Below are positions 32,830-40,536 of a stretch of 64,000 nucleotides of DNA, piece after piece (the first letter of the stretch is position 1; the number at the start of each line of letters is the position of its first letter). The stretch comes from Verrucomicrobiota bacterium. Its GTDB lineage: Bacteria; Verrucomicrobiota; Verrucomicrobiia; Limisphaerales; JAFGQR01. The stretch is taken from NCBI GenBank assembly GCA_016935555.1, contig JAFGQR010000019.1, forward strand, positions 1-64,000, in the 5' to 3' direction. A program made the position numbers and the translations under genes. The notes below the pieces were generated by a model. That model was not told where the DNA came from. It ran no database searches and saw only the letters and a list, made by a program, of their open reading frames with translations.

Positions 32830-33100
32830 CTCCGATCCGGCTCCAGTGCATCCGTGGGCAGCCGGGCTCAACGTGCCGTCTGTCGCCAGCATCGCCGTGA
32901 CCTGCGAAACGGCCGATCATTCGTTGGAGAACGCCTTCGATCAGCGTCGGGGACCCGGCGGGAGCCGCTGGGTTGCGGAAACGCCAGGGGAACAGACCCT
33001 CCTCCTGGGGTTTGATGCGCCGAAACACATTCGCCAGGTCTGGCTGGAAGTGGAGGAAACCCGGGGCCTCATGCCCGTTGAATTCAAACGCGCGTCTTGA
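32810..33100 (+). CDS. Small discoidin-like (F5/8-type) beta-sandwich protein, possibly truncated
   Basis: A 96-residue protein beginning with a GTG inside the end of the previous gene. The middle is like small carbohydrate-binding or discoidin-type proteins found in stress clusters: VPSVASIAVTCETADHSLEN, then AETPGEQTLLLGFDAP and IRQVWLEVEE. The C-terminus ends at GLMPVEFKRAS, earlier than I would expect for such a jelly roll, so a frameshift or shortening near 33070 is possible. It has no signal peptide. The 20-base overlap with the upstream membrane-protein gene argues that it is real and cotranscribed from box C. Confidence 0.55.
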   Translation: MRKHILDSDPAPVHPWAAGLNVPSVASIAVTCETADHSLENAFDQRRGPGGSRWVAETPGEQTLLLGFDAPKHIRQVWLEVEETRGLMPVEFKRAS

Positions 33101-33108
33101 GTGTGAGT

Positions 33109-33155
33109 TGGGGTGAATACCCCATAGCCCAGGGCCAGCTCCGGGGCGTAACGTA
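33109..33155 (+). promoter_or_regulatory. Box D: two-part element upstream of floA
   Basis: TGGGGTGAATACCCCATAG (33109-33127; one base longer between the arms than the other copies), then an 18-base gap and GCGTAACGTA (33146-33155). The ATG of floA at 33176 is 20 bases downstream. Confidence 0.65.
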
Positions 33156-33175
33156 GCGCCAGTGTGCTTAAATTG

Positions 33176-34138
33176 ATGAACCTCATGTCCGCCCAGGCCG
33201 ACTTGGCCAGGACACCATGGCAATGGGTGTCTCTGGCGGTTACCGTCGTCGTGCTGCTCGCCGTGGGTATCCTCGTCGTTCACTTGGGGACGATTTACCT
33301 TCGCGCCTTGTTCTCCGGCGCCAAAGTCACCTTCACCGAACTTGTCGCCTTGCGCTTGCGGCGCATTCCATTGGCCCTGGTCGTGGACAACCGGATTGCC
33401 GCGGTGCGCTCGGGGGTGGCGCTCAGCATTGATGACCTCTCGACGCACCATCTGGCGGGCGGCAACGTGCCGATGGTGGTGCTGGCGCTCATTGCCGCCC
33501 GAAAGGCGGGCATCCACCTCGTCTTCGATCGCGCCTGCGCCATTGACCTGGCCACTAAAGGCACCGGCAAAAGCGTCATCGAAGCGGTCCGCACTTCGAT
33601 CAATCCGAGGGTCATTGAATGCCCGGATCCCCGCGGCGGCAAAAGCACCATCGAGGGCGTGGCGAAGGACGGCATCGCGATCAAGGCCCGCGCGCTGGTC
33701 ACGGTGCGGACGAACCTCGACCGCTTTGTCGGCGGAGCCACTGAGGAGACCATCATTGCGCGCGTCGGCGAGGGCATCGTCAGCACCATCGGCTCCTCGG
33801 CCTCCTACAAGGACATGCTGGAAAACCCTCACCGCATTTCGCAAACCGTCCTCGACAAGGCGCTCGATGCCAACACCGCGTTTGAAATCCTGTCGCTCGA
33901 CATCGCCGATGTGGACGTCGGCGAAAACATCGGGGCCAAACTCCAGGCGGAGCAGGCGGAAACCAACAAGCTCATCGCCCAAGCCCACGCCGAAATCCGA
34001 CGCGCGGCCGCCGTCGCCGGCGAGCAGGAAATGACGGCGCGCGTGGCCGAGATGCGCGCCCGCCTGGTCGAGGCGGAAGCCGGGGTGCCGCTGGCGATGG
34101 CGGGAGCTTTCCGCGCCGGCCATATCGGCATCTCATGA
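33176..34138 (+). CDS. floA: Flotillin-like protein FloA
   Basis: A 320-residue membrane scaffolding protein of the SPFH superfamily that organises functional membrane microdomains. One N-terminal membrane helix (about 17-37, [21 protein letters not shown]) is followed by the FloA-specific region ([39 protein letters not shown]), the SPFH/PHB core (about 130-260; [41 protein letters not shown]), and an Ala/Glu-rich coiled coil. It ends at [14 protein letters not shown], without the extra DYY..MKNIQADT-type tail that I recall from Bacillus FloA. No nfeD partner is adjacent. It is preceded by box D; the GTG at 33164 is also in frame, but it lies too close to the promoter box. Confidence 0.92.
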   Translation: MNLMSAQADLARTPWQWVSLAVTVVVLLAVGILVVHLGTIYLRALFSGAKVTFTELVALRLRRIPLALVVDNRIAAVRSGVALSIDDLSTHHLAGGNVPMVVLALIAARKAGIHLVFDRACAIDLATKGTGKSVIEAVRTSINPRVIECPDPRGGKSTIEGVAKDGIAIKARALVTVRTNLDRFVGGATEETIIARVGEGIVSTIGSSASYKDMLENPHRISQTVLDKALDANTAFEILSLDIADVDVGENIGAKLQAEQAETNKLIAQAHAEIRRAAAVAGEQEMTARVAEMRARLVEAEAGVPLAMAGAFRAGHIGIS

Positions 34139-34250
34139 ATCAGCGCGGGGTGCTGCCGCATGAAGGTTGAGGAGGACCCACTGGAAGCAAACACACGCAG
34201 ACGAGGGCATGGGAAAGGCACGCCACCCCCGAGCGAACTGGAGAGAACTT

Positions 34251-34709
34251 ATGCTGTATTTCGCGTACGGGTCTAACATGGATTGGGAGCGCATGACCCA
34301 TGCAAGTCGTGCCGCCCATGCCCAGTTTCTTTTCAAGGCGCTGTTGCCGAACCACAAATTGGCGTTTACTTGCCGGACGGACGCAGGAACCGGTGCGGCT
34401 GACATCGTGCCGGCCGTGGGCAACGCCGTGTGGGGGGTCGTTTACCACATTGAGCCCGAGGACCGGGAAAACCTGGATCGGCGGCGGGGGGTGCTCTTGG
34501 AAGAGTGCCGGCCTGACACCGTGGTCCTTCACCCCGAGGGAGATCTGAGCCGCACGCTGAAAGCCTTCACCTATGTCGTTTGCCGCAAGCTGGCGACCCA
34601 CCAGCCACCCACACGACAGTATCTCAATTGGCTCCTTAACGGTGCAAGACAGGCGCGATTGCCTGATGCGTACATCGAAACATTGCAGCGCATCGAAACG
34701 CTCCGATGA
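34251..34709 (+). CDS. Gamma-glutamylcyclotransferase-like protein (AIG2/GGCT fold)
   Basis: A 152-residue cytosolic protein starting with the family's signature strand LYFAYGSNMDWERM (the YGSN substrate loop). GNAVWGVVYHIEPEDRENLDRR and ECRPDTVVLHPEGDLSRTLKAFTYV complete the fold. The catalytic Glu expected between these is plausibly in PEDRENLD or RRGVLLEE; I cannot fix it without alignment. The family makes 5-oxoproline from gamma-glutamyl peptides. A good ribosome-binding site GGAGAG lies 6 bases before the ATG. The gene follows floA by 112 bases on the same strand and may share its box D promoter. A small hairpin TCCCTG-CGC-CAGGGA (34713-34727) follows the stop and could be a weak terminator. 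Confidence 0.82.
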   Translation: MLYFAYGSNMDWERMTHASRAAHAQFLFKALLPNHKLAFTCRTDAGTGAADIVPAVGNAVWGVVYHIEPEDRENLDRRRGVLLEECRPDTVVLHPEGDLSRTLKAFTYVVCRKLATHQPPTRQYLNWLLNGARQARLPDAYIETLQRIETLR

Positions 34710-35005
34710 TTCTCCCTGCGCCAGGGAACCATCGCGAAGCCCACCCCATGGCGCGACATCGCCGTGAAGGGAAAACAAGTCCCGCAGGTCGCTTTCCGTG
34801 GTGGCAGCCGTCAAGTTATCTACGTGGACCCTTGTCCTTCCGACGCAAACCGAAGGCAGCCGCAACTGCAAATCCATAAAAGCCAACTGCAACACAGCGC
34901 CATTTCCGGCCGGTGGACTTATGCGCGGGCTGGTCGCAAGGCATGAGAGGGAGTAGGCGCGTGTCTCGGAGTTGCATGCCCAACTTGCGATCGGCAATCA
35001 GTCGT

Positions 35006-35512
35006 TCAGTTTTCGTCAAGCAGGTCCCCTCGGCGTTCGGCATTTCTCGAACCGAACAACGTCCCCATCTCACGCAGTTCCCAAAGTTGAACGCGGATTT
35101 CGTGATGTCGCTCCACCCAATCCATAACGGAGCGCGCGGTGGGCGTCTGCCATCGCCGGATGAGGCCTGGATCGCCAATGAGGATCAGATGCCGCACGTT
35201 CTTGCTGGCGTCTTTGGCCAGCAGAGCCTTAAAGACCTCCTTCTCCAGCAAGGAATCCGAGCTCCACATGCTGTGCTCGATCTCCAGGATGGTCTGCTCG
35301 TCCTCGATCCAGAAGTCGACGGATTGACGATTGGCCTTGGTGAGGAATTGGCTGACCACTCCGGGGCCCAATTCCCCGACCACCACGGACTTCAGGTGAT
35401 CGACGACTTCCCGGGTGTAGGAATCGCCCGAACCGGCCCGCCGGGCGTTGAGCAGGTCATAAGAGGCGGCAATTTCTTGAGCCAATTGAAAGATGCGTCC
35501 GGCTTTGCTCAT
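35006..35512 (-). CDS. Hypothetical protein, possibly of the PD-(D/E)xK nuclease fold
   Basis: A 168-residue soluble protein that I do not recognise. The segment SVDFWIEDEQTILEIEHSMW resembles the core of PD-(D/E)xK folds (an acidic residue on one strand, then E-I-E on the next), but the catalytic Lys is replaced, so activity is doubtful. The rest is helical (LLEKEVFKALLAKDASKNV) followed by a strand-turn (VRHLILIGDPG), as in domains that use a nuclease fold for binding. It is preceded on the minus strand by box E. It stands alone; the nearest gene, a gamma-glutamylcyclotransferase, is convergent. Confidence 0.6.
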   Translation of the reverse strand: MSKAGRIFQLAQEIAASYDLLNARRAGSGDSYTREVVDHLKSVVVGELGPGVVSQFLTKANRQSVDFWIEDEQTILEIEHSMWSSDSLLEKEVFKALLAKDASKNVRHLILIGDPGLIRRWQTPTARSVMDWVERHHEIRVQLWELREMGTLFGSRNAERRGDLLDEN

Positions 35513-35665
35513 ACGTGCCGAGATTCCAGGCGGCTGGGGGCAGCATCGGTGCCCGAGGGGCCATGCGCCGGGGGACGCAGTCGCGGTTGGTGTGTCACAC
35601 TAGATTCACTCCAACCGGCCGGCCGAAGCACACCATCAAGGTGATGCCAATGGGTCATCACCTGC

Positions 35666-35710
35666 CACGCTAAGCTCTGGGCGGGGACTGCGCTATGGGG
35701 TATAACCCTA
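35666..35710 (-). promoter_or_regulatory. Box E: two-part element reading towards the possible nuclease gene
   Basis: On the minus strand TAGGGTTATACCCCATAG (35710-35693), a 17-base spacer and GCTTAGCGTG (35675-35666). The start codon of the minus-strand gene is about 150 bases further on. Confidence 0.68.
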
Positions 35711-35757
35711 CGTTGAATTTCGGCGACCGGGCAGCCTCCGCCCCGTCGTCCCTCGGT

Positions 35758-35775
35758 CCACGGGGTGAAACCCTA
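35758..35775 (-). promoter_or_regulatory. Box F1: second minus-strand copy of the palindromic element
   Basis: On the minus strand TAGGGTTTCACCCCGTGG. The box 17 bases further (CGGAGGCTGC) matches the second-box consensus poorly, so this copy may serve only as a binding site. With E and F2 it places three copies in 135 bases between divergent genes. Confidence 0.5.
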
Positions 35776-35782
35776 TCCATGG

Positions 35783-35827
35783 TAGGGTTATACCCCATGG
35801 CGCGGGGCGGGCTCAGGGCTTAGCCTG
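35783..35827 (+). promoter_or_regulatory. Box F2: two-part element upstream of the small membrane protein
   Basis: TAGGGTTATACCCCATGG (35783-35800), 17-base spacer, GCTTAGCCTG (35818-35827). The ATG of the membrane-protein gene is at 35888. Confidence 0.7.
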
Positions 35828-35887
35828 AAAGACAATGCTTTGGCCGCACCCTGCAATTCCATCGACTGCATTCATGAGCGCTTCACG

Positions 35888-36154
35888 ATGAACAGTAGTG
35901 TCATTTTCATTCGCCTGGTGGCGATGGTGGCTGTCAGTTGGGCAGTTCCTCCGCTGCTGTGCCACTATCTGGGGCCGGCGGTTGGAGCCCTGGGCGCTTC
36001 AGGGGCAGCCGCATTCTGGTATTCCCAGTATCGCTTTCCGGCACGGAAGGAAAGAAGTGGGGCCTATTTTTGGTTTGTAACCAGCGGATATGCCTGTATC
36101 GGCATCACGCTTGTGGTCTGCCTCGGCCGGTTGGCGGGATTGTCTTTGCTATGA
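35888..36154 (+). CDS. Small membrane protein with two helices
   Basis: An 88-residue protein. Helix one is about residues 5-40 (FIRLVAMVAVSWAVPPLLCHYLG and VGALGASGAAAFWY), a basic loop (RFPARKERSG) follows, and helix two is about 58-85 (YACIGITLVVCLGRLAGL). There is no recognisable family. It has its own box F2 and is the last gene of the cluster with this element. An ATG at 35835 is out of frame and a TTG at 35840 in frame would add 16 residues; the ATG at 35888 gives a cleaner membrane protein. Confidence 0.65.
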   Translation: MNSSVIFIRLVAMVAVSWAVPPLLCHYLGPAVGALGASGAAAFWYSQYRFPARKERSGAYFWFVTSGYACIGITLVVCLGRLAGLSLL

Positions 36155-36400
36155 ACTCCCGGCCCAGGGCGAACGATTGCGTTCGCTGCGTTCTCTCGTG
36201 GCGGTGTCTCATGTTGGACCTTGGGCAATTGCAGACTGGACGTTTCCAAGGTGCAAGGGGAGATACCGCCTATGTTGTTGAAGCCAGCCCGGTCGAGTCC
36301 GGGCCGCATCGTCATGGGGCGGCCTTGGACGACAAAGGGGGCGCGCGTGGTTCCCGTGATTTTCCGGCCCAAGCCGGTGCGGATGGCGGCGGCCGCGCGT

Positions 36401-37144
36401 TCAGCACCACCGAGCGATTCGGCTGTCCAGCTGGAAGATCTGGCCGGACACATGCTCGAGCGTGACGAGGAAGGCGACGAACCGCGCGACTTCGGCGGGG
36501 TCATTGAGGCGTTTCAGCGCGTTGCCGGCGGCGAAATCCCCGAGCCGGCTCCGGTTCAGGCCGGCCGTCATGGCCGTGCGCAGCACGCCCGGCAGCACCG
36601 CGTTGACCCGGACGTTGTGCGGCCCCGTTTCCCGGGCCAGCGACTGGGTCAGGCCCAGCAAGCCGGCTTTGGCGGCGGCGTAATTCGCCTGGCCGATGGC
36701 GCCGGTTCGGCCGCTGAAGGAGCCGATGTTGACGATGTGTCCGGCACGCTGTGCGGTCATGGCGGGCAGCACCGCCTGCGCGCAGCGAAACGCGCCTTTG
36801 AGGTTCACGTCGAGGACCCGTTCCCAGTCGTCCAAGCCCAGGCGCGGCAACGGCCCGTCCGCGGTCAGCCCCGCATTGTTGACCAGAGCGTCGAGGCGCC
36901 TCCAACGGCGCAGCCCGTCCCGCACTGTTGCCGCCACCGACTCCCCGTCCGTCACATCCAGCTGGACCGGCCACACATCGCGGGTGCTCACGGTGGGCGG
37001 GGTGCGGTGGTAACCGGCGATGACCCGCCATTGCTCGGCGGCAAACGCGCGGGTCAAGGCGGTGCCGAGGCCGCCGGCGGCGCCGGTGATGAGGACGACG
37101 CGCGGGGTGGGGGCCGGAGGGGTCATGGGGAGCGCCGATGTCAT
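36401..37144 (-). CDS. Short-chain dehydrogenase/reductase (FabG-like)
   Basis: A 247-residue classical SDR. The dinucleotide-binding loop is LITGAAGGLGTAL, the NNAG motif is VNNAGLTADG, and the catalytic Ser-Tyr-Lys lie in NIGSFSGRTGAIGQANYAAAKAG. The C-terminal region has RVNAVLPGVLRTAM. The sequence is close to 3-oxoacyl-ACP reductases, but operon position after a symporter and GH130 gene makes a sugar-alcohol or uronate dehydrogenase equally likely. The start could be MTSALPMT (37144) or MTPPAP (37126); no ribosome-binding site decides. It is the last gene of the operon. Confidence 0.88.
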   Translation of the reverse strand: MTSALPMTPPAPTPRVVLITGAAGGLGTALTRAFAAEQWRVIAGYHRTPPTVSTRDVWPVQLDVTDGESVAATVRDGLRRWRRLDALVNNAGLTADGPLPRLGLDDWERVLDVNLKGAFRCAQAVLPAMTAQRAGHIVNIGSFSGRTGAIGQANYAAAKAGLLGLTQSLARETGPHNVRVNAVLPGVLRTAMTAGLNRSRLGDFAAGNALKRLNDPAEVARFVAFLVTLEHVSGQIFQLDSRIARWC

Positions 37145-37163
37145 GCGGGTTGGGCGCGGCGGA

Positions 37164-39002
37164 TCACCGGCTTTCGGGCGGGGGGCGCGTGTCCTCCAGG
37201 ACCATGTCGCCGGGGCCGAGCCGGTCGTACCAGGTGAACTTGAGGATGAGGGAAGTGGCGGCGAACACGGCGGCGTGGATCCACATCGTGCGGTATTGCT
37301 GGAGGACGAGGTAGATGGGGAAGGCCACCATGCTGATTTGCCACACCAGCCCCACCGCGATGTTGAACCAGTCACGCGCGCAGTCCCGGTTTGCTTCGAG
37401 GGCCGGGGTTTCGGCGCGGCACTTCTCGAGGACAGGCTTCCAGAAGCCCCACGGCCGGACGGTTCGGTAGAAGCGTTTCAACACCGCGTCGGGCTCGGGT
37501 GGGGTGAGCCAGCAGACGGCGCAGGACGCGACGCTGCTGAGGGCGAGGATGGACAGGAAGAGCCAGACGTCCTTGAGGCCGGGGGCCAGGGCGGGGACGG
37601 CGAGGGCGGAGGCGGTGCCGGCGGCCATGCCGGCCCAGAAGCCGTGTCCGTTGAAGCGCCACCAGTGCCACTTGAGGACGTTGGGGATGACGAAGGCGGG
37701 GACGAGGGCGGCGGTGACCCATTTGGTGACGGAATGCACATTGAGGGTGGTGTAGCCCATGCCGATGCCGATGAGGATGATCCCTGCCGAGCAGGCATAG
37801 CCGAGCCGCACGTAGTGCCGCGGCGGGGCCGCCGGCCGCACGTAGGGCCGGTAAATATCGTTCACGATGTAGGCCACCCCCGAGTTCACCGTGGAGATAA
37901 ACGTGCTCATGAAGGCGGCAATGAGTCCCGCCAGGATGAGTCCCTTGCAGCCCACGGGCAAATGCCGCGCGACCACTTTGGGCAGGATGACCTCGAAATC
38001 CACCTCCGGCCCCATCTGGCGGAGTTCCGGGCTGAAGAACACGATGCCCAGCACCGCGATGCCGCCGATCAGGAGAAAACGCGGCGCCAGGGAGACGACG
38101 CACATGACCAGGTTCTCCAAGGCGGCCTCGCGCGGGCTGCGCGTGGAGAGCACATGCTGGATGGCGTAGTTCGGAGTGGGTCCTGCCATGCTGACGAGCA
38201 CGCCTTTGAGGAACAGCATCAGAATGAAGAACCCAAACACGGAGTATCCATGACCCTCGGGGCCGTAGATCACGTCCTGCAGCGAGGGCATGAGCGAGGA
38301 CCAGTCCAGGTCGAGACGCCAGCCGAAAAACAGGTTGTCCCATCCCGCAGGCACCAGCGCCTGGATTTGGTCGGGGCGGGTTTGGGCGATGGCGATGGCG
38401 GCGATGATGATGGCGGCGGCGAGGATCAGGACGAACTGGATGAGGTCGTTGAGCACGACCGAATACATCCCGCCGAAGACGCCGTAAATGCCGGTGACCA
38501 GCATCAGGATGAGCGCATACGTATTGGCGCTCCAATCCATCGGGAAGAACGGCTGTGCGAACTTGCCCAGGGGCTTGAAGGCGTAGCTCAGGAACCCGAT
38601 GACGCTGACCATGGCGTAGAGCACCACGCTCAGGTAGGCCAGCTCGCCGCCCAGCCCCTGTCCGAACCGGGTGCGCATCCATTCCGCTCCGGTGAGGACG
38701 TTGGAGCGGCGCACCCAGGTGCCGAGGTACATCATGCGGAACAGGACATTGAACAGCGGCCAGATCCACAGCAGGAACAGTCCCTTGACGCCGTAAATGA
38801 AGAGCATCGTGACAAACCACATCGTCCCGCCGATGTCAATCCCACTCGAGCCGTGGGCGACGCCAATCACCCACCACGGCAGGCGTTTGCCCGCCAGAAA
38901 ATAGGATTCGGAGTTTAGGGCGGCGCGTTTGGCGACCCACCAGCCGACCAGCATCATGAGCAGCAGGTAGGCGACGATGATTGACAGGTCCAAGGCGTGC
39001 AT
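37164..39002 (-). CDS. Sodium:solute symporter family protein
   Basis: A 612-residue SLC5/SSS-family transporter that imports solutes with sodium. At least twelve hydrophobic helices are visible, beginning with DLSIIVAYLLLMMLVGWWVA. The family signature near the start of helix 1-2 is ESYFLAGKRLPWWVIGVAHG (residues 32-51), and GGMYSVVLNDLIQF follows. The helix with STFISTVNSGVAYIVNDIY is typical of the sodium site. The C-terminal extension (about 500-612) has two further helices, giving the 14-helix layout of sugar-type SSS members. It is 15 bases downstream of the GH130 gene and 19 bases upstream of the SDR gene. The substrate is likely a sugar released by the GH130 enzyme, but cannot be fixed. 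Confidence 0.93.
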   Translation of the reverse strand: MHALDLSIIVAYLLLMMLVGWWVAKRAALNSESYFLAGKRLPWWVIGVAHGSSGIDIGGTMWFVTMLFIYGVKGLFLLWIWPLFNVLFRMMYLGTWVRRSNVLTGAEWMRTRFGQGLGGELAYLSVVLYAMVSVIGFLSYAFKPLGKFAQPFFPMDWSANTYALILMLVTGIYGVFGGMYSVVLNDLIQFVLILAAAIIIAAIAIAQTRPDQIQALVPAGWDNLFFGWRLDLDWSSLMPSLQDVIYGPEGHGYSVFGFFILMLFLKGVLVSMAGPTPNYAIQHVLSTRSPREAALENLVMCVVSLAPRFLLIGGIAVLGIVFFSPELRQMGPEVDFEVILPKVVARHLPVGCKGLILAGLIAAFMSTFISTVNSGVAYIVNDIYRPYVRPAAPPRHYVRLGYACSAGIILIGIGMGYTTLNVHSVTKWVTAALVPAFVIPNVLKWHWWRFNGHGFWAGMAAGTASALAVPALAPGLKDVWLFLSILALSSVASCAVCWLTPPEPDAVLKRFYRTVRPWGFWKPVLEKCRAETPALEANRDCARDWFNIAVGLVWQISMVAFPIYLVLQQYRTMWIHAAVFAATSLILKFTWYDRLGPGDMVLEDTRPPPESR

Positions 39003-39017
39003 GACGTCGGCAGGGGA

Positions 39018-40043
39018 TTAGGGCGGGCAGGCGCGGAGGTGGTCCAGGAGGGCGCCGAAGTCGCACGTGGCCAGGGCGCAGTATTTGTCGCCGGCGCCGT
39101 AATAGACGAAGAGGGTGCCATTCAGGACGACGGTGCCGCACGGGAAACAGACGCCGCGGTAGAATCCGTCGATTTCGTAATCGGCTTCGGGCTGCATGAG
39201 CCAATCGGGGGTGCGGTGCAGGACGCGGCTCGGGTCGTTCAGATCGAGCAGGAGCGCTCCCAGCCGGTAGAATTGATCGGGACCCACGGCGTGGTAGAGG
39301 GTGAACCAGCCGTGGGGTGTGCGGAGCGGGGGGGTGTTGATGCCGAGTTTGGAGGCTTCCCAGGGGTATCGGTTGCGGATCAGGAGCCGGCTGGGGGCGA
39401 ACGGAAAGCCCAACAGGTCGTCGCTGAATGCGATCCAGGCGCAGGCGTGTTCAGTGCCGCAGGAGGGGCCGACCCATTCGAGCGGGCGGTGCAGCAGCAC
39501 GTATTGGCCATTGACTTTCTCCGGAAACAACACCGCGTCGCGATCGTCGAGCCGGGGATCGGTGAGCCACCCGGCCCGAATCCACCCCTTGAAGTCGCGC
39601 GTCATCGCCAGCCCCGTCAGCGTGGCGTTGGAGCGGAGGTAACGGGGGAACTCCGGCGGACACGCAGGCCGCACGTAGCGCCGCCGGACTTCCGGAATCC
39701 AGAACTGGCCGAAGGGATAGTGTCGTGCGGCGTAGGTGACGTAGAACCAGTCGCCCATCCTGATGAGGCGCGGATCTTGGAGGGTGGCGCCGTCGAAGCC
39801 TTCGGCGCTTGGGGAGAGCGCCGGCTGATCCGAGACGCGCTCGAAGCGGCGGCCGTCGGCGCTGGTGGCCAGGCCCAGGCTGCATTTGTATTCCGGACCC
39901 GATTCGGCGGCGCGATAGAGCAGCAGGACCCTTCGGTTCGCCTCGTCATGCCACGCCGCCGGGTTGAACACGGCGAGGTTCTCCCAGGGATGGCCGGGGT
40001 GGGGCGCCAGGATGGGGTTGCCGGGATGGCGTTGCAGCTTCAT
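39018..40043 (-). CDS. GH130-family glycosidase/phosphorylase
   Basis: A 341-residue beta-propeller protein of family GH130 (beta-mannoside phosphorylase or hydrolase group). It starts MKLQRHPGNPILAPHPGHPW, the family's typical opening (RxxxNPIL), and includes VFNPAAWHDE, LYRAAESG, GATLQDPRLIRMGDWFYVTY, DRDAVLFPEK, LHRPLEWVG, HGWFTLYHAVGP and FPCGTVVLNGTLFVYYGAGD. It lacks the N-terminal helical addition of the other GH130 protein at 30655 and is the usual length. No signal peptide. First gene of an operon with a sodium symporter and a dehydrogenase, which fits import followed by cleavage of a mannoside-type disaccharide. Confidence 0.9.
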   Translation of the reverse strand: MKLQRHPGNPILAPHPGHPWENLAVFNPAAWHDEANRRVLLLYRAAESGPEYKCSLGLATSADGRRFERVSDQPALSPSAEGFDGATLQDPRLIRMGDWFYVTYAARHYPFGQFWIPEVRRRYVRPACPPEFPRYLRSNATLTGLAMTRDFKGWIRAGWLTDPRLDDRDAVLFPEKVNGQYVLLHRPLEWVGPSCGTEHACAWIAFSDDLLGFPFAPSRLLIRNRYPWEASKLGINTPPLRTPHGWFTLYHAVGPDQFYRLGALLLDLNDPSRVLHRTPDWLMQPEADYEIDGFYRGVCFPCGTVVLNGTLFVYYGAGDKYCALATCDFGALLDHLRACPP

Positions 40044-40536
40044 GGTTTCACCTCGGCATTTTCGAGGCACCGAAGCACGCCTCCTCGCAACCCCGCCAGG
40101 GTGTGGGCTTGGCGGCAGTCCAGACCGGCCTGGTGCAAACGGGGTGTTTCTGGAGGCGGCGCATGGGCTGGGCAGTTCACGAATCCAGGCTGCCACAGGG
40201 CTCCCGCCGAAGGCAAGACCCGCCGCGACCCGCGCGCGCCCGGCCGGTGCGTGATGACGGCCGCCGGCCGTTGTCGAAATGAGGTCCGGATCGGTCGGCA
40301 GCAGCGAGCGCAGGGGGGGGGCGGCGCGGGCAGGGGGGGCCGGGTTGCGCTTTTCTCAGTTGCGAGTTTTTGTTCGCCAAAGCCGGCGCCGGCGGCTACC
40401 AATGGCCGATGCAGCATACCCAAGTCCGAGTCGCGGGCCCACATCCTCCGGGGGCTTCACGGGGGGCATGGGTGTGGGAGGGGCGGGTCCGGGTGGCGGG
40501 CGGGGGCAGTGGGGGTGTGTGGGGTTGAGGCGGACG
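40044..40536. other. Intergenic region between divergent genes
   Basis: Nearly 500 bases between the divergent GH130 and MoxR genes. It includes runs of seven to nine G near 40312-40340. Both promoters should lie here, but I see no convincing -35/-10 pair. A continuous open frame on the plus strand before 40537 is Gly-rich and has no homology, so it is not part of MoxR. Confidence 0.5.
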
